A stretch of DNA of 58,525 nucleotides. Source: JACCXJ01 sp052387115. GTDB lineage: Bacteria > Pseudomonadota > Gammaproteobacteria > JACCXJ01. The notes under the pieces are model-generated. The model saw only the letters and a list, made by a program, of their open reading frames with translations, had not been told where the DNA came from and did not search any database. The stretch covers positions 1 through 58,525 of the forward strand of contig JBQTJM010000184.1 of the NCBI GenBank assembly GCA_052387115.1, written 5' to 3'. Below, piece by piece: positions 1-7,903 of this stretch (within the stretch, counting starts at the first letter, position 1; each line of letters begins with the position of its first letter). The position numbers and the translations under genes are program-made.

Positions 1-2105
1 CGATCGCCACCCGGGCCTCCCTTCAGGACGTCGTTTCCTGCTTCTCCGAACAGCATGTCGTTTCCGCGATGGCCGGACAGCCTATCGCGACCCGGACCAC
101 CGCAGATGACGTCGTTGCCGTCGAGCCCGGCGATCGTGTCGTTCCCGGCCAGGCCATGGATGACGTCATCCCGCGGGCTTCCGAATAGAATGTCACGCAC
201 ATCGGTCCCGACGACGGTTGCCGGGAGCCCGTTACACAGGACCGGAGGCGGTACCTGCGCGAGGCTGGCGTCGGCCCGGATCAACCCATGGCCGGTCCCG
301 AAGTCGAAACCAGTGTCGAACGCCGGCGTCGCCGGATCGTCCATGTCGATGGCCGTGTTTTTAAGAAGGGAATAGATACCATCGGGGTTGAATGCCGGGT
401 TCAGCTCCCTGATCAAGACCGCGACCGCGGCGGCGTGCGGGGCGGCGGCCGAGGTTCCGAAAAAGTTCGGGAAGCCCGTGCCGTCCGTGTCACTCCCGAA
501 AAACGTCGTGTCGGCCCCGTCCGGCGCCGTGATGTCCGGCTGCTCGCGGACCTCCGGTGTGGCGAGCCGGGATCCGGCGGTGTCGAAGAGGATGGGCGAG
601 CCCCCGGCCGACGAGAACGTCTCGATGAGCGGCGGGTCCACGCCGAACGCCGGCGTACGCTGGTAATCGGCGGCGCCGACGCCGAGCCCTCCTAATGCCG
701 CGCTATGGCCCCAAGAGGCGCCGGTCCTGGTGTCGAACTCGTCGATTGTGATAGAGCCACTTCCAACGTTCACCGTCTTCATCAGACTCGGGTTCGGCCC
801 AGAGAACTTTCCGATAATCACGCCGAAGGTGGTGTCGGGTCCCGCGTTGGTGAAGCTGAAGACCTCGAAGGGGTCCCCTCCGACGTTGTCGTCAGCGCTG
901 CGGTCAAGGACGGTGTTGCAGTCCGCGTCGGTGAGCACGATGTCCAGGTCGCTCGCCGAGCCCGGCGGGCCGCTGACCGAGGCGAAGGGCTCGTCCCATT
1001 GGAAGACCTGGGTCAACGTGCGGCCGACAGGGACAGTGATTTGCTGGCAGGCGTCGACGAGACCAGGATCCGGCTCGAAGTCGTGCGCCTCTTCCGGCCC
1101 GAAGCCGATGTCGACCAAGACGCCGCTCGGGCGGAACGGGGACTCGTAGGCATTGCGATCCGCATTGCCGGCCGAGCTGAAATAAGCCACCCCCATCCCT
1201 TTGACGGTGTTGACCGCCTGGGCGACGATGCCATCCTGGTAGAAGGGCTCGTCGAAGTAGATGACATCGTCGTTGATCACCGTTGCCCCGGCGTTGGCGA
1301 GATCGATGATGCCCTGGGCGAAAACCGCCTGCCCGCCGAACGCCGTGTGAAAGGCCTGGCTGGCCCCGGGGGCGACATCGTGGATGAGCTCCATCATGCC
1401 CCGCCCTTCGTCCGTCGCCGGACAAGAACCCTCTTCCAGGACGGTGATCCCCGCGGGCAGATCGCCGCTCGTGACGCCCGCTGTGGCACCCCCGAGGCAG
1501 TCGAAACTGTCCGACAGGGTGCCCACCATGACTCCGGCGCCATCTACGCCGAAGGCCGTGCGACCGAGGTCCGCGCGCATCGCGGCGTCCCCCTGACTGG
1601 TCACCTCGCCGACCTGGGTGGCCGCATAGGCGGGCCGTGCCAACTGCAGGGAGGGGAGGCTCTTGAGCGCCGGGATCGCGGTGATGGTCAGGCGGGCCGA
1701 CACCATGCGTCCGAACACCGTGACCTTGTCCGCCCCGAGCGCGCGCAGATCGGCGGCGAGGGCTTCCGGATCGCCCGAAGCGGCCGTATCGATGACCACC
1801 GATCCCCCGGTGATGGGTGCGATCATATTGCTCGACAGGAAGGCCGGGGCGGCCGCCCCTTGCCGCTTCGTCATCAGATGCGCCTGGTACTCCGCGTGTA
1901 ATGCCATGAGGTCGGCGCCCATCTTGGCCATGGCGGCCTTCGAGGGCGACGTGCCGAGCCCGAGGGTCTCGGCCCCGCGTAGCTCGATCACAGGAGGACC
2001 GGCGTCCTGGGCCGAGGCCGGCGGGGCGGTCGAGCCGAGGACAACGGCCGCGAGGACGAGTTTCAGGGTGGTTCGGGCGCTCGTCTCTCTACGCTGGATC
2101 ATCAT
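1..2105 (-). CDS. Secreted S8 (subtilisin-like) serine peptidase with C-terminal RTX-type repeats, 3' end outside window
   Basis: About 701 residues are visible and the reading frame runs off position 1 without a stop. A signal peptide (basic start, hydrophobic LVLAAVVLGSTA, then ASAQ) is followed by a pro-region of about 130 residues, the S8 catalytic domain, and glycine/aspartate-rich calcium-binding repeats (GNDTIAGLDGND, ICGGPGRD, FGEAGND) encoded by about positions 1-190. Catalytic motifs are VGTLSDSFD for the Asp and FFGTSAAAPH for the nucleophile Ser. Where subtilisins have HGT, this protein reads DEGRGMMELIHD, so a Glu sits where the usual His is expected. The start ATG at 2105 follows GAGGAG four bases upstream. 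The pro-region is nearly duplicated in the gene immediately upstream. It is presumably exported and perhaps surface-bound; its substrate is unknown. Confidence 0.85.
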   Translation of the reverse strand, partial: MMIQRRETSARTTLKLVLAAVVLGSTAPPASAQDAGPPVIELRGAETLGLGTSPSKAAMAKMGADLMALHAEYQAHLMTKRQGAAAPAFLSSNMIAPITGGSVVIDTAASGDPEALAADLRALGADKVTVFGRMVSARLTITAIPALKSLPSLQLARPAYAATQVGEVTSQGDAAMRADLGRTAFGVDGAGVMVGTLSDSFDCLGGATAGVTSGDLPAGITVLEEGSCPATDEGRGMMELIHDVAPGASQAFHTAFGGQAVFAQGIIDLANAGATVINDDVIYFDEPFYQDGIVAQAVNTVKGMGVAYFSSAGNADRNAYESPFRPSGVLVDIGFGPEEAHDFEPDPGLVDACQQITVPVGRTLTQVFQWDEPFASVSGPPGSASDLDIVLTDADCNTVLDRSADDNVGGDPFEVFSFTNAGPDTTFGVIIGKFSGPNPSLMKTVNVGSGSITIDEFDTRTGASWGHSAALGGLGVGAADYQRTPAFGVDPPLIETFSSAGGSPILFDTAGSRLATPEVREQPDITAPDGADTTFFGSDTDGTGFPNFFGTSAAAPHAAAVAVLIRELNPAFNPDGIYSLLKNTAIDMDDPATPAFDTGFDFGTGHGLIRADASLAQVPPPVLCNGLPATVVGTDVRDILFGSPRDDVIHGLAGNDTIAGLDGNDVICGGPGRDRLSGHRGNDMLFGEAGNDVLKGGPGGD

Positions 2106-2150
2106 GGAGCTCCTCTCGATGGTTCGGGGTGCGTACATCGCGGCGCCGCC

Positions 2151-2663
2151 CTAACTGCCCGCGTCCTCGACATTCGTGGTCGCATAGGCGGGGCGGGCGA
2201 ACTGCAGGGAGGAGAGGTCCTGGAGCGCCGGGATCGCGGTGATGGGCAGGCGACCCGACACCATTCGTCCGAACGCCGTGACGTTCTCTGCGCCGAGCGC
2301 GCGTAGATCGGCGGCCAGGGCCTCGGGATCGCCGGATGCCGTGGCATCGATGACGACGGCTCCCCCGGCGACGGGTGCGATCGCATCGCTGGACTCGAAG
2401 GCCGGGGCGGGCGCCCCTTGCCCGCTGGTGTCCTTCAGGTGCGCCTGGTACTCCGCGTACAGGGCCAGGAGGTCCTGCCCCACCTTGGCCGTGGCGGCCT
2501 TCGAGGGCGAGGTGCCGATCCCGAGGGTCTCGGTACCTTGTAGCTCGATCACGCGCTTCCCGGTGCCTTGGGTCGAGACCGGCGGGGCGGTCGAACCGAG
2601 CAGGACGGCCGCGAGCATCAGGTAGAGGTGGGTGCTGGAACGCGCCCGTCTACGCTTGTTCAT
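2151..2663 (-). CDS. Exported propeptide-only paralog of the neighbouring S8 peptidase
   Basis: This 170-residue protein is co-linear with the signal peptide and pro-region of the downstream peptidase (shared stretches include VLLGSTAPP, SGDPEALAADLRALGA, ITAIPAL, ARPAYA). It stops exactly where the catalytic domain would begin, so it is a tandem duplicate of the first part of that gene. It could be a free inhibitor or folding helper of the peptidase, as isolated subtilisin propeptides can be, or only a truncated copy. The conserved reading frame and retained signal peptide argue for a functional product. The start ATG at 2663 lies in AT-rich DNA without a recognisable ribosome binding site, so the mRNA may be leaderless or a later start may be used. 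It is separated from the peptidase by 45 bases and probably transcribed with it. Confidence 0.75.
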   Translation of the reverse strand: MNKRRRARSSTHLYLMLAAVLLGSTAPPVSTQGTGKRVIELQGTETLGIGTSPSKAATAKVGQDLLALYAEYQAHLKDTSGQGAPAPAFESSDAIAPVAGGAVVIDATASGDPEALAADLRALGAENVTAFGRMVSGRLPITAIPALQDLSSLQFARPAYATTNVEDAGS

Positions 2664-2865
2664 AATTAAATAATAATATCATCGCGCGACAGGGCGCCGC
2701 GATCGACCTTGCTGCCGCGGCCGCGTTGTTTCTAATCATTGCCGCCGCGGAAGGCGTCAACGGCGCCACCGCCGGGCCGATATCGAGCCCGTGCGCGCCT
2801 CCCACCCATCCCGATGATGCCCCGATGACATCCCGATCACCCTCCGGTCGGTAGCTCCAACACCC
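2664..2865. promoter_or_regulatory. Divergent intergenic region between propeptide paralog and comM
   Basis: This 202-base gap separates two divergently transcribed genes and must hold both promoters. The first 25 bases beside 2663 are strikingly AT-rich (AATTAAATAATAATAT) in otherwise GC-rich DNA, which fits a -10 region for the minus-strand gene. No -35 element or operator could be assigned with confidence. Confidence 0.35.
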
Positions 2866-4377
2866 ATGTCCGTCGCCATCGTCTACAGCCGCGCCCAGGT
2901 CGGGATCGAGGCGCCGCTCGTGACCATCGAGGTGCACCTGTCCAACGGCCTGCCGGGGCTGTCCATCGTCGGCCTGCCCGAGGCGGCGGTGAAGGAGAGC
3001 AAGGACCGGGTCCGCAGCGCGCTGCTCAACTCCCAATTCGAGTTTCCGCTCAGGCGCATCACCATCAACCTGGCGCCGGCCGATCTGCCCAAGGAAGGCG
3101 GGCGCTTCGATCTGGCCATCGCGCTGGGCGTCCTGGCCGCATCCGGTCAGCTCGATGCCGCCGCCTGCCGGGGCCTGGAGTTCGTGGGCGAGCTGGCCTT
3201 GACCGGGGAGCTGCGGCCCGTGCGTGGGATCCTGCCCTCGGCCCTGTCGGTGCGAAACGCCGGGCGCGCGCTGGTGGTCCCGCGGGACAATGCCGCGGAG
3301 GCGGCCCTGGTCGATGCCCTGCGCGTTTTTCCAGCCGAGCACCTCTTGGAGGTCTGCGCCCATGTGCAGGGCCAGACGCTGATGCAGCCCTGCGCCCCGG
3401 CGCCCGTGGCCCCGATCGACGGACAGCACGTGGAGCTGGCGGACATCAAGTCCCAGTACCACGCCAAACGCGCGCTCGAGATCGCCGCGGGCGGTGGCCA
3501 CAACCTCTTGATGGTGGGACCGCCCGGCACCGGTAAGAGCATGCTGGCGCGTGCCCTGCCCGGGATCCTGCCGCCCATGGATGAGCAGGAGGCCCTGGAG
3601 TCGGCGGCCGTGCATTCGGTGAGCGCCCAGGGCTTCCGGCCCGAGAGCTGGAGGCGGCGTCCGTTTCGCGCGCCTCATCACACGGCCTCGGCGGTGGCCC
3701 TGGTGGGCGGTGGCAGCCACCCCCGGCCGGGGGAGATCTCACTCGCCCATCACGGGGTCCTGTTCCTGGACGAGCTGCCCGAGTTCGACCGGCGCGTGCT
3801 CGAGGTCCTGCGCGAGCCGCTCGAGAGCGGGACCATCACGGTCTCGCGCGCCGCGCAGCAGTCCGATTTCCCGGCGCGCGTGCAACTCATCGCGGCCATG
3901 AATCCCTGCCCTTGCGGCTATCTCGGCGATCCGAGCGGTCGTTGCCACTGCAGCCCCGAGCAGGTGCGACGCTATCGGTCCAAGATCTCCGGCCCGCTCC
4001 TGGACCGCATCGACATGAGCATCGAGGTGCCGAACATCCCCCAAGAGGTGTTGCTCCAGACGACCGCCGAGGCCGAAACCAGCGCCCTGGTGCGCGAGCG
4101 CGTGCGCCGCGTGCGCGAGCGGCAGCTCGAACGCGCGGGCAAGCCCAGCAGCCGCCTGGGCCTGGCCGAGATCGAGCGCGATTGCCGCCTGCGAGCAGGC
4201 GATCGGCGACTCTTCGGCGGCGCCATCGAGCGCCTGGGCCTGTCGCCGCGTGCCGTGCACCGCATCCTCAAGGTGGCTCGTACCGTCGCCGATCTGGCCG
4301 GCCTCGAGGTCATCGAGACTCCCCAGCTCACCGAGGCCATCACCTACCGCCGTCTGGGACGCAAGACAGGCTCGTAG
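2866..4377 (+). CDS. comM: YifB/ComM family Mg-chelatase-like AAA+ ATPase
   Basis: The 503-residue protein has the full ComM/YifB layout: an N-terminal ChlI-like domain (MSVAIVYSRAQVGIEAPLV), a Mg-chelatase AAA+ core with Walker A GPPGTGKS near residue 220 and Walker B LFLDELPEFD near residue 302, and a C-terminal Mg-chelatase segment ending YRRLGRK. The CPCGYLGD...CHC cysteine cluster typical of the family is present near residue 346. In naturally transformable bacteria ComM is a hexameric helicase that promotes branch migration during chromosomal integration of incoming DNA. Many non-competent species also carry it, so its presence does not prove competence. Length is normal for the family. 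ApaG follows 64 bases downstream on the same strand. Confidence 0.95.
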   Translation: MSVAIVYSRAQVGIEAPLVTIEVHLSNGLPGLSIVGLPEAAVKESKDRVRSALLNSQFEFPLRRITINLAPADLPKEGGRFDLAIALGVLAASGQLDAAACRGLEFVGELALTGELRPVRGILPSALSVRNAGRALVVPRDNAAEAALVDALRVFPAEHLLEVCAHVQGQTLMQPCAPAPVAPIDGQHVELADIKSQYHAKRALEIAAGGGHNLLMVGPPGTGKSMLARALPGILPPMDEQEALESAAVHSVSAQGFRPESWRRRPFRAPHHTASAVALVGGGSHPRPGEISLAHHGVLFLDELPEFDRRVLEVLREPLESGTITVSRAAQQSDFPARVQLIAAMNPCPCGYLGDPSGRCHCSPEQVRRYRSKISGPLLDRIDMSIEVPNIPQEVLLQTTAEAETSALVRERVRRVRERQLERAGKPSSRLGLAEIERDCRLRAGDRRLFGGAIERLGLSPRAVHRILKVARTVADLAGLEVIETPQLTEAITYRRLGRKTGS

Positions 4378-4441
4378 CCCCACCGGCCTGAGGTCGACGA
4401 AAGGCTTGCGCCATGGCGATCGATCCGGTCAAATGCGCGGC

Positions 4442-4816
4442 ATGCCGAATCACCGCATCGCGGTCCGTTCCGAGACCGCCTATATCGAGGAGCAGTCCGT
4501 ACCCGAGGCCAACCAGTTCGTGTTCGCCTACACCATCACCATCGAGAACACCGGGACCCTGCCTGCCAAGCTCATGACGCGGCACTGGATCATCACCGAC
4601 GCCAACGGCAAGGTACGCGAGGTGCGCGGCGAGGGCGTGGTCGGGGAACAGCCCTATCTGCGACCGGGCGAGGCGTTCCGCTACACCAGCGCCGCGATGA
4701 TCGAGACCCCGGTCGGGACCATGCAAGGCAGCTATCAGATGATCGGCGACGACGGGGTGCGTTTCGACGCCCCCATCGCCGTCTTCAGGCTCTCGCTCCC
4801 CGACATCCTGCACTAG
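4442..4816 (+). CDS. apaG: ApaG (Co2+/Mg2+ efflux-associated protein)
   Basis: This 124-residue single-domain protein matches ApaG throughout: ETAYIEEQSVPE near the start, FVFAYTITIENTG, RHWIITDANGKV, VRGEGVVGEQP, a conserved ETPVGTMQGSYQM, and FRLSLPDILH at the end. ApaG adopts a fibronectin-III-like fold; its biochemical role is unsettled, and E. coli mutants were linked to cobalt resistance and Mg efflux. I placed the start at ATG 4442 because it gives the usual family length. An in-frame ATG at 4433 would add three residues, and neither has a strong ribosome binding site. The frame stays open further upstream inside comM, but that part is not ApaG-like. Confidence 0.93.
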   Translation: MPNHRIAVRSETAYIEEQSVPEANQFVFAYTITIENTGTLPAKLMTRHWIITDANGKVREVRGEGVVGEQPYLRPGEAFRYTSAAMIETPVGTMQGSYQMIGDDGVRFDAPIAVFRLSLPDILH

Positions 4817-4968
4817 CGCGCGGCTCGCCCGCGTCGCCCCGGGGACGCCCCCCTGGCCCGGTCGCTCGCCGGGGTGCATCCAAAATCTCCTCTCCTGCGT
4901 AACATCTCTCGAACGGCGCCGTTTCATCAACCCTTTCGACCACACTGGTTATATTGGAGGAGACAGAC

Positions 4969-5889
4969 ATGTACGCGCGAACCCTGAGTGACCGTGCCTT
5001 TAGACACATCGTCATCCGGCATGCCGGCTGGTGCCTGGGCCTGGCGATGGCGGTGGCACTCTCTGCATCCCCGGCCCGAGCGACCAATTCCGACAGCGTG
5101 GGCCTCAAGGTCTTCGGTTTGACCGGCGATCAGTGGCTCGTCAAGTTTCGCAGCGACAGGCCCAGGCGCTTGCAGAAAATCGGTCCCATCGCGGGCTTGA
5201 ATTCGGCCGATACCGCCCTCGTCGGTATCGACTTCCGGGTCCAGGACGGGAAGCTCTACGGCCTCGGCAATGGTGGCGGGATCTACACCATCGACACCCG
5301 GACGGGGGTGGCATCGGAAGCGCCCGAATCGCCGCTCACGGTGCCCCTGGTGGGCAACTTCTTCGGCGTGGACTTCAACCCCGCGGCGAATGCGCTCAGA
5401 ATCATCAGCGACACCGGCCAGAACCTGCGCCACCGCTTCGCCCCGCAGTTCGCTCCCCAGAGGACGGCGCAGGATACCGATCTGGTCTATCCGGCCATAC
5501 CGGCCACGCCCACGACGCCCGCCATCCCCGCGACCCCCGGGATAGGGGTCACGGGCGCCGCGTACACCAATAACGACCTCGATCCCAACACCGCTACCAC
5601 GCTGTTCGACATCGACAGCCAGCGTAATCAAGTGGTGATCCAGTCGCCACCGAACGCCGGGGTGCTCACGGCGACCGGCGGCCTCACGGTGGACCCGGAC
5701 GCATCGGTCGGGTTCGACATCTATTCCAGGCTGAAAAACGGTGCGACCTTCAGCAATACCTCCTTCGCTTCGCTCATGGTCGGCGGCAAATCGCGCTTCT
5801 ACTCGGTGAGACTGTTGACCGGCAGGGCGTTCCTGATCGGCGCGTTCCCGGTGCCCATGGCGGACATCGCGGTCGCACTCAAGCAGTGA
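4969..5889 (+). CDS. Exported DUF4394 domain protein
   Basis: The protein has 306 residues with an N-terminal export signal (hydrophobic LGLAMAVALSASPARA) followed by a DUF4394 domain. Typical family features are LVGIDFRVQDGKLYGLG near residue 85 and FFGVDFNPAANALRIISD near residue 130, then GQNLRHR and repeated Y-T-x-N and DPD-like motifs. DUF4394 proteins are exported, probably beta-propeller-like, and of unknown function; many carry PEP-CTERM sorting tags, but no such tag is seen here. A proline-rich spacer (AIPATPTTPAIPATP) lies near residue 175. The start ATG at 4969 is preceded by GGAGGA with good spacing; an upstream TTG at 4954 overlaps that site and is not preferred. A strong terminator lies 52 bases after the stop. 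Confidence 0.85.
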   Translation: MYARTLSDRAFRHIVIRHAGWCLGLAMAVALSASPARATNSDSVGLKVFGLTGDQWLVKFRSDRPRRLQKIGPIAGLNSADTALVGIDFRVQDGKLYGLGNGGGIYTIDTRTGVASEAPESPLTVPLVGNFFGVDFNPAANALRIISDTGQNLRHRFAPQFAPQRTAQDTDLVYPAIPATPTTPAIPATPGIGVTGAAYTNNDLDPNTATTLFDIDSQRNQVVIQSPPNAGVLTATGGLTVDPDASVGFDIYSRLKNGATFSNTSFASLMVGGKSRFYSVRLLTGRAFLIGAFPVPMADIAVALKQ

Positions 5890-5922
5890 TCCCCGAGGCA
5901 GTGATCCCCCAGGCAGTGATCC
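5882..5922 (+). repeat. Three short tandem copies of GCAGTGATCC
   Basis: Starting at the last codons of the DUF4394 gene, GCAGTGATCC occurs three times about 14-15 bases apart, separated by CCCGAG or CCCCAG. The first copy contains the TGA stop codon. Local slippage duplication is the simplest explanation. Confidence 0.7.
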
Positions 5923-5940
5923 ACTAATCCTGCGATCTTC

Positions 5941-5973
5941 GGCCGGGGCGCGGTGTCGCCCCGGCCGTTTTCT
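5941..5973 (+). terminator. Rho-independent terminator after the DUF4394 gene
   Basis: A perfect 10-bp stem, GGCCGGGGCG (5941-5950) pairing with CGCCCCGGCC (5957-5966), has a 6-base loop and is followed by GTTTTCT. It sits between the DUF4394 gene and the convergent DUF2845 gene and is the clearest intrinsic terminator in the window. Confidence 0.85.
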
Positions 5974-5995
5974 ATGCGGTGATGAGAAATCCGGG

Positions 5996-6313
5996 TTAAG
6001 GCCGGGTCACGGTCTCGATGTTGACCAGCCGGGTCCCCACGAAGGTCAGGATGCGTTGGAACGCCCCGGGCCCGGGTTCGTAGTACCACTGTTCGACGAA
6101 GCGCTCGTTGGCCCCCGAGATCTGCTGTTGAGAAGCAGGACGACCGCACTTCTTCAACACCTCGAACGAGGTGTCGCCGGGCCTGACGAGGCCCGTACCA
6201 CAGCGAAACGTATCGGCTCGGACCGTGCTCGCGGCGAGCCCGGCAAACAGCGCCGCCACGATGAGCCGGTTTCGCCGGCGGGACGAGCCTGGTCCTCTGG
6301 TTCCGGTCTTCAC
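5996..6313 (-). CDS. Small exported DUF2845 family protein
   Basis: From a GTG at 6313 this encodes 105 residues: a basic N-terminus (SRRRNRLI), a hydrophobic signal segment (VAALFAGLAASTVRA), then a mature part beginning DTFRCGTGLVRPGDTSFEVL and containing KKCGRPAS and EQWYYEPGPGAFQRILTF. The paired cysteines and the W-Y-Y-xPGP pattern are those of DUF2845, small periplasmic proteins of unknown function. The frame is open back to an ATG at 6556, but the upstream part looks non-coding and overlaps the likely 5' end of the divergent sterol reductase gene, so the shorter start is preferred. The ribosome binding site is weak. Confidence 0.7.
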   Translation of the reverse strand: MKTGTRGPGSSRRRNRLIVAALFAGLAASTVRADTFRCGTGLVRPGDTSFEVLKKCGRPASQQQISGANERFVEQWYYEPGPGAFQRILTFVGTRLVNIETVTRP

Positions 6314-6555
6314 CCTGATAGCATAGTCGATCCCTGCGTCGGCATACTCAATGAGCGTCCGCCCCCGGCGGGAGGCGATCTCGTCTCCGTCTCCCGGGCG
6401 CGTGACTTTGGAGCTCGGCCGCATCCACGGCGCCGGGGTGGGGCATCCGCCGCCCTGATCGGGGTGTGATAAGGTATGTAGCCTCGGTCCCCCGCTTCTC
6501 TGACGCGGGTCGGGGCGTGGCCGGAACCTGTTCCGAACCGGTGAGGACCGATTCA

Positions 6556-7878
6556 TTGCCGCGCGTCACCGAGGCACGAGCTTCCATAGCCACCCCTATG
6601 CCGGCACTCGCATCCATTCTGCTGATGCTTTGTGCGCCGCCCTTCGTCATCGTGCTCTGGTACACCAATGTGGCGCTCGGAGGATCCCTCTTATCCCTAT
6701 GGGAGTTATGCTCGCGCGAGGGGTTGTTCACGACGATTTACGCCGCCTGGCGGCCGGTGATGTTCGGCACGCCGGAGGCATGGATGATCCTGGGTGTGTT
6801 CGGGGGGCTGCAACTCGTGTTGATGCGGGTGGCGCCGGGCAGATCGTTTCACGGCCCGGTCACGCCGCGCGGAAACATCCCCGTTTACCGGGCCAACGGC
6901 CCGCTCGCGTTCTCGATCACCCTGGCGTTCTACTGGTTCGGCGCGTTTTATCTGCGGTTATTTTCCCCCGGCATCGTATACGACCACTTCGGCGGCATCC
7001 TGGGCGCGCTCAACCTGTCCGCCCTGATCCTGTGCCTCATGTTGTATGTGAAGGGGCGGGTGGCACCCTCGAGCAGCGACACCGAACACAGCGGTAGTCC
7101 CGGGTTCGATTTCTACCGGGGTACCGAGCTCTATCCGCGCATCCTCGGCTGGGACGTGAAGCAGCTCACCAACTGCCGCATCGGCATGATGGGCTGGGCG
7201 GTGATCATCATCTCCTTCGCGGCCGAGCAGCACGAGCTACACGGTCTCAGCGATTCCATGCTGGTCGCCGTGGCGCTGCAGCTCATGTACATCACGAAGT
7301 TTTTCTGGTGGGAAACCGGCTATCTGAGGACCCTCGATATCGTCCACGATCGCGCGGGTTTCTATATCTGCTGGGGATGTCTCGTATGGGTCCCGGGTGT
7401 CTACACCTCCGCTACTCTGTATCTGGTCAATCACCCGCGCCACCTCGGTATCCCACTGGCCGCCGCCATCCTCATCCTGGGCGCGACGTGCGTGATGACG
7501 ACCTACCTTGCCGATCGGCAGCGTCAGCACGTGCGCGCCACGAACGGCCGTTGCAGGGTCTGGGGCATGCCGCCACGGATCATCCGTGCCCGCTACTTCA
7601 CCGAGACCCGCGATCCGGGCCAGAGTCTCCTGCTCGCTTCCGGCTTCTGGGGGATCAGCCGCCATTTCCATTACCTGACGGAGACCCTGGGCGCCTTCTT
7701 CTGGAGCGTACCGGCGCTGTTCGAGCATTTTATGCCCTATGTCTACGTGACGTTCCTGGTGGTCTTGCTTGCGCATCGTGCCATACGCGATGACCGGCGT
7801 TGCGCGCGCAAGTACGGACAAGACTGGGAACGGTATTGCCGACTCGTGCCTTACAGGATCGTACCGGGCTTGTACTGA
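6556..7878 (+). CDS. Sterol reductase of the ERG4/ERG24 family, DHCR7 (7-dehydrocholesterol reductase) type
   Basis: This multi-pass membrane protein of about 440 residues belongs to the eukaryotic sterol C14/C7/C24 reductase family. Diagnostic stretches are ELYPRILGWDVKQLTNCR followed by GMMGW, TKFFWWETGYLRTLDIVHDR, GFYICWGCLVWVP, LLASGFWGISRHFHYLTE and a C-terminal KYGQDWERYCRLVPYRIVPG. Several of these (VAPSSSD, FYICWGCLVWVP-VYTS, YLVNHP) recall plant DWARF5-type delta-7 reductases more than C14 reductases. The expected reaction is NADPH-dependent reduction of the sterol C7-C8 double bond. ERG2-like and ERG3-like genes follow, which supports that specificity. Start candidates are GTG 6466, TTG 6556 (preceded by GAGGA and giving a plant-like N-terminus) and ATG 6598; I use 6556 with moderate confidence. 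Such genes are uncommon in bacteria and suggest transfer. Confidence 0.88.
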   Translation: MPRVTEARASIATPMPALASILLMLCAPPFVIVLWYTNVALGGSLLSLWELCSREGLFTTIYAAWRPVMFGTPEAWMILGVFGGLQLVLMRVAPGRSFHGPVTPRGNIPVYRANGPLAFSITLAFYWFGAFYLRLFSPGIVYDHFGGILGALNLSALILCLMLYVKGRVAPSSSDTEHSGSPGFDFYRGTELYPRILGWDVKQLTNCRIGMMGWAVIIISFAAEQHELHGLSDSMLVAVALQLMYITKFFWWETGYLRTLDIVHDRAGFYICWGCLVWVPGVYTSATLYLVNHPRHLGIPLAAAILILGATCVMTTYLADRQRQHVRATNGRCRVWGMPPRIIRARYFTETRDPGQSLLLASGFWGISRHFHYLTETLGAFFWSVPALFEHFMPYVYVTFLVVLLAHRAIRDDRRCARKYGQDWERYCRLVPYRIVPGLY

Positions 7879-7903
7879 GCTGATCTGGTGTGGGAGGAGA
7901 CCT

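Noticed and set aside
705..1901. A 398-codon plus-strand open frame
   Set aside because: It is antisense to the S8 peptidase, and its Arg/Gly/Val/Asp-rich translation has no domain; high-GC third-position effects keep it open.
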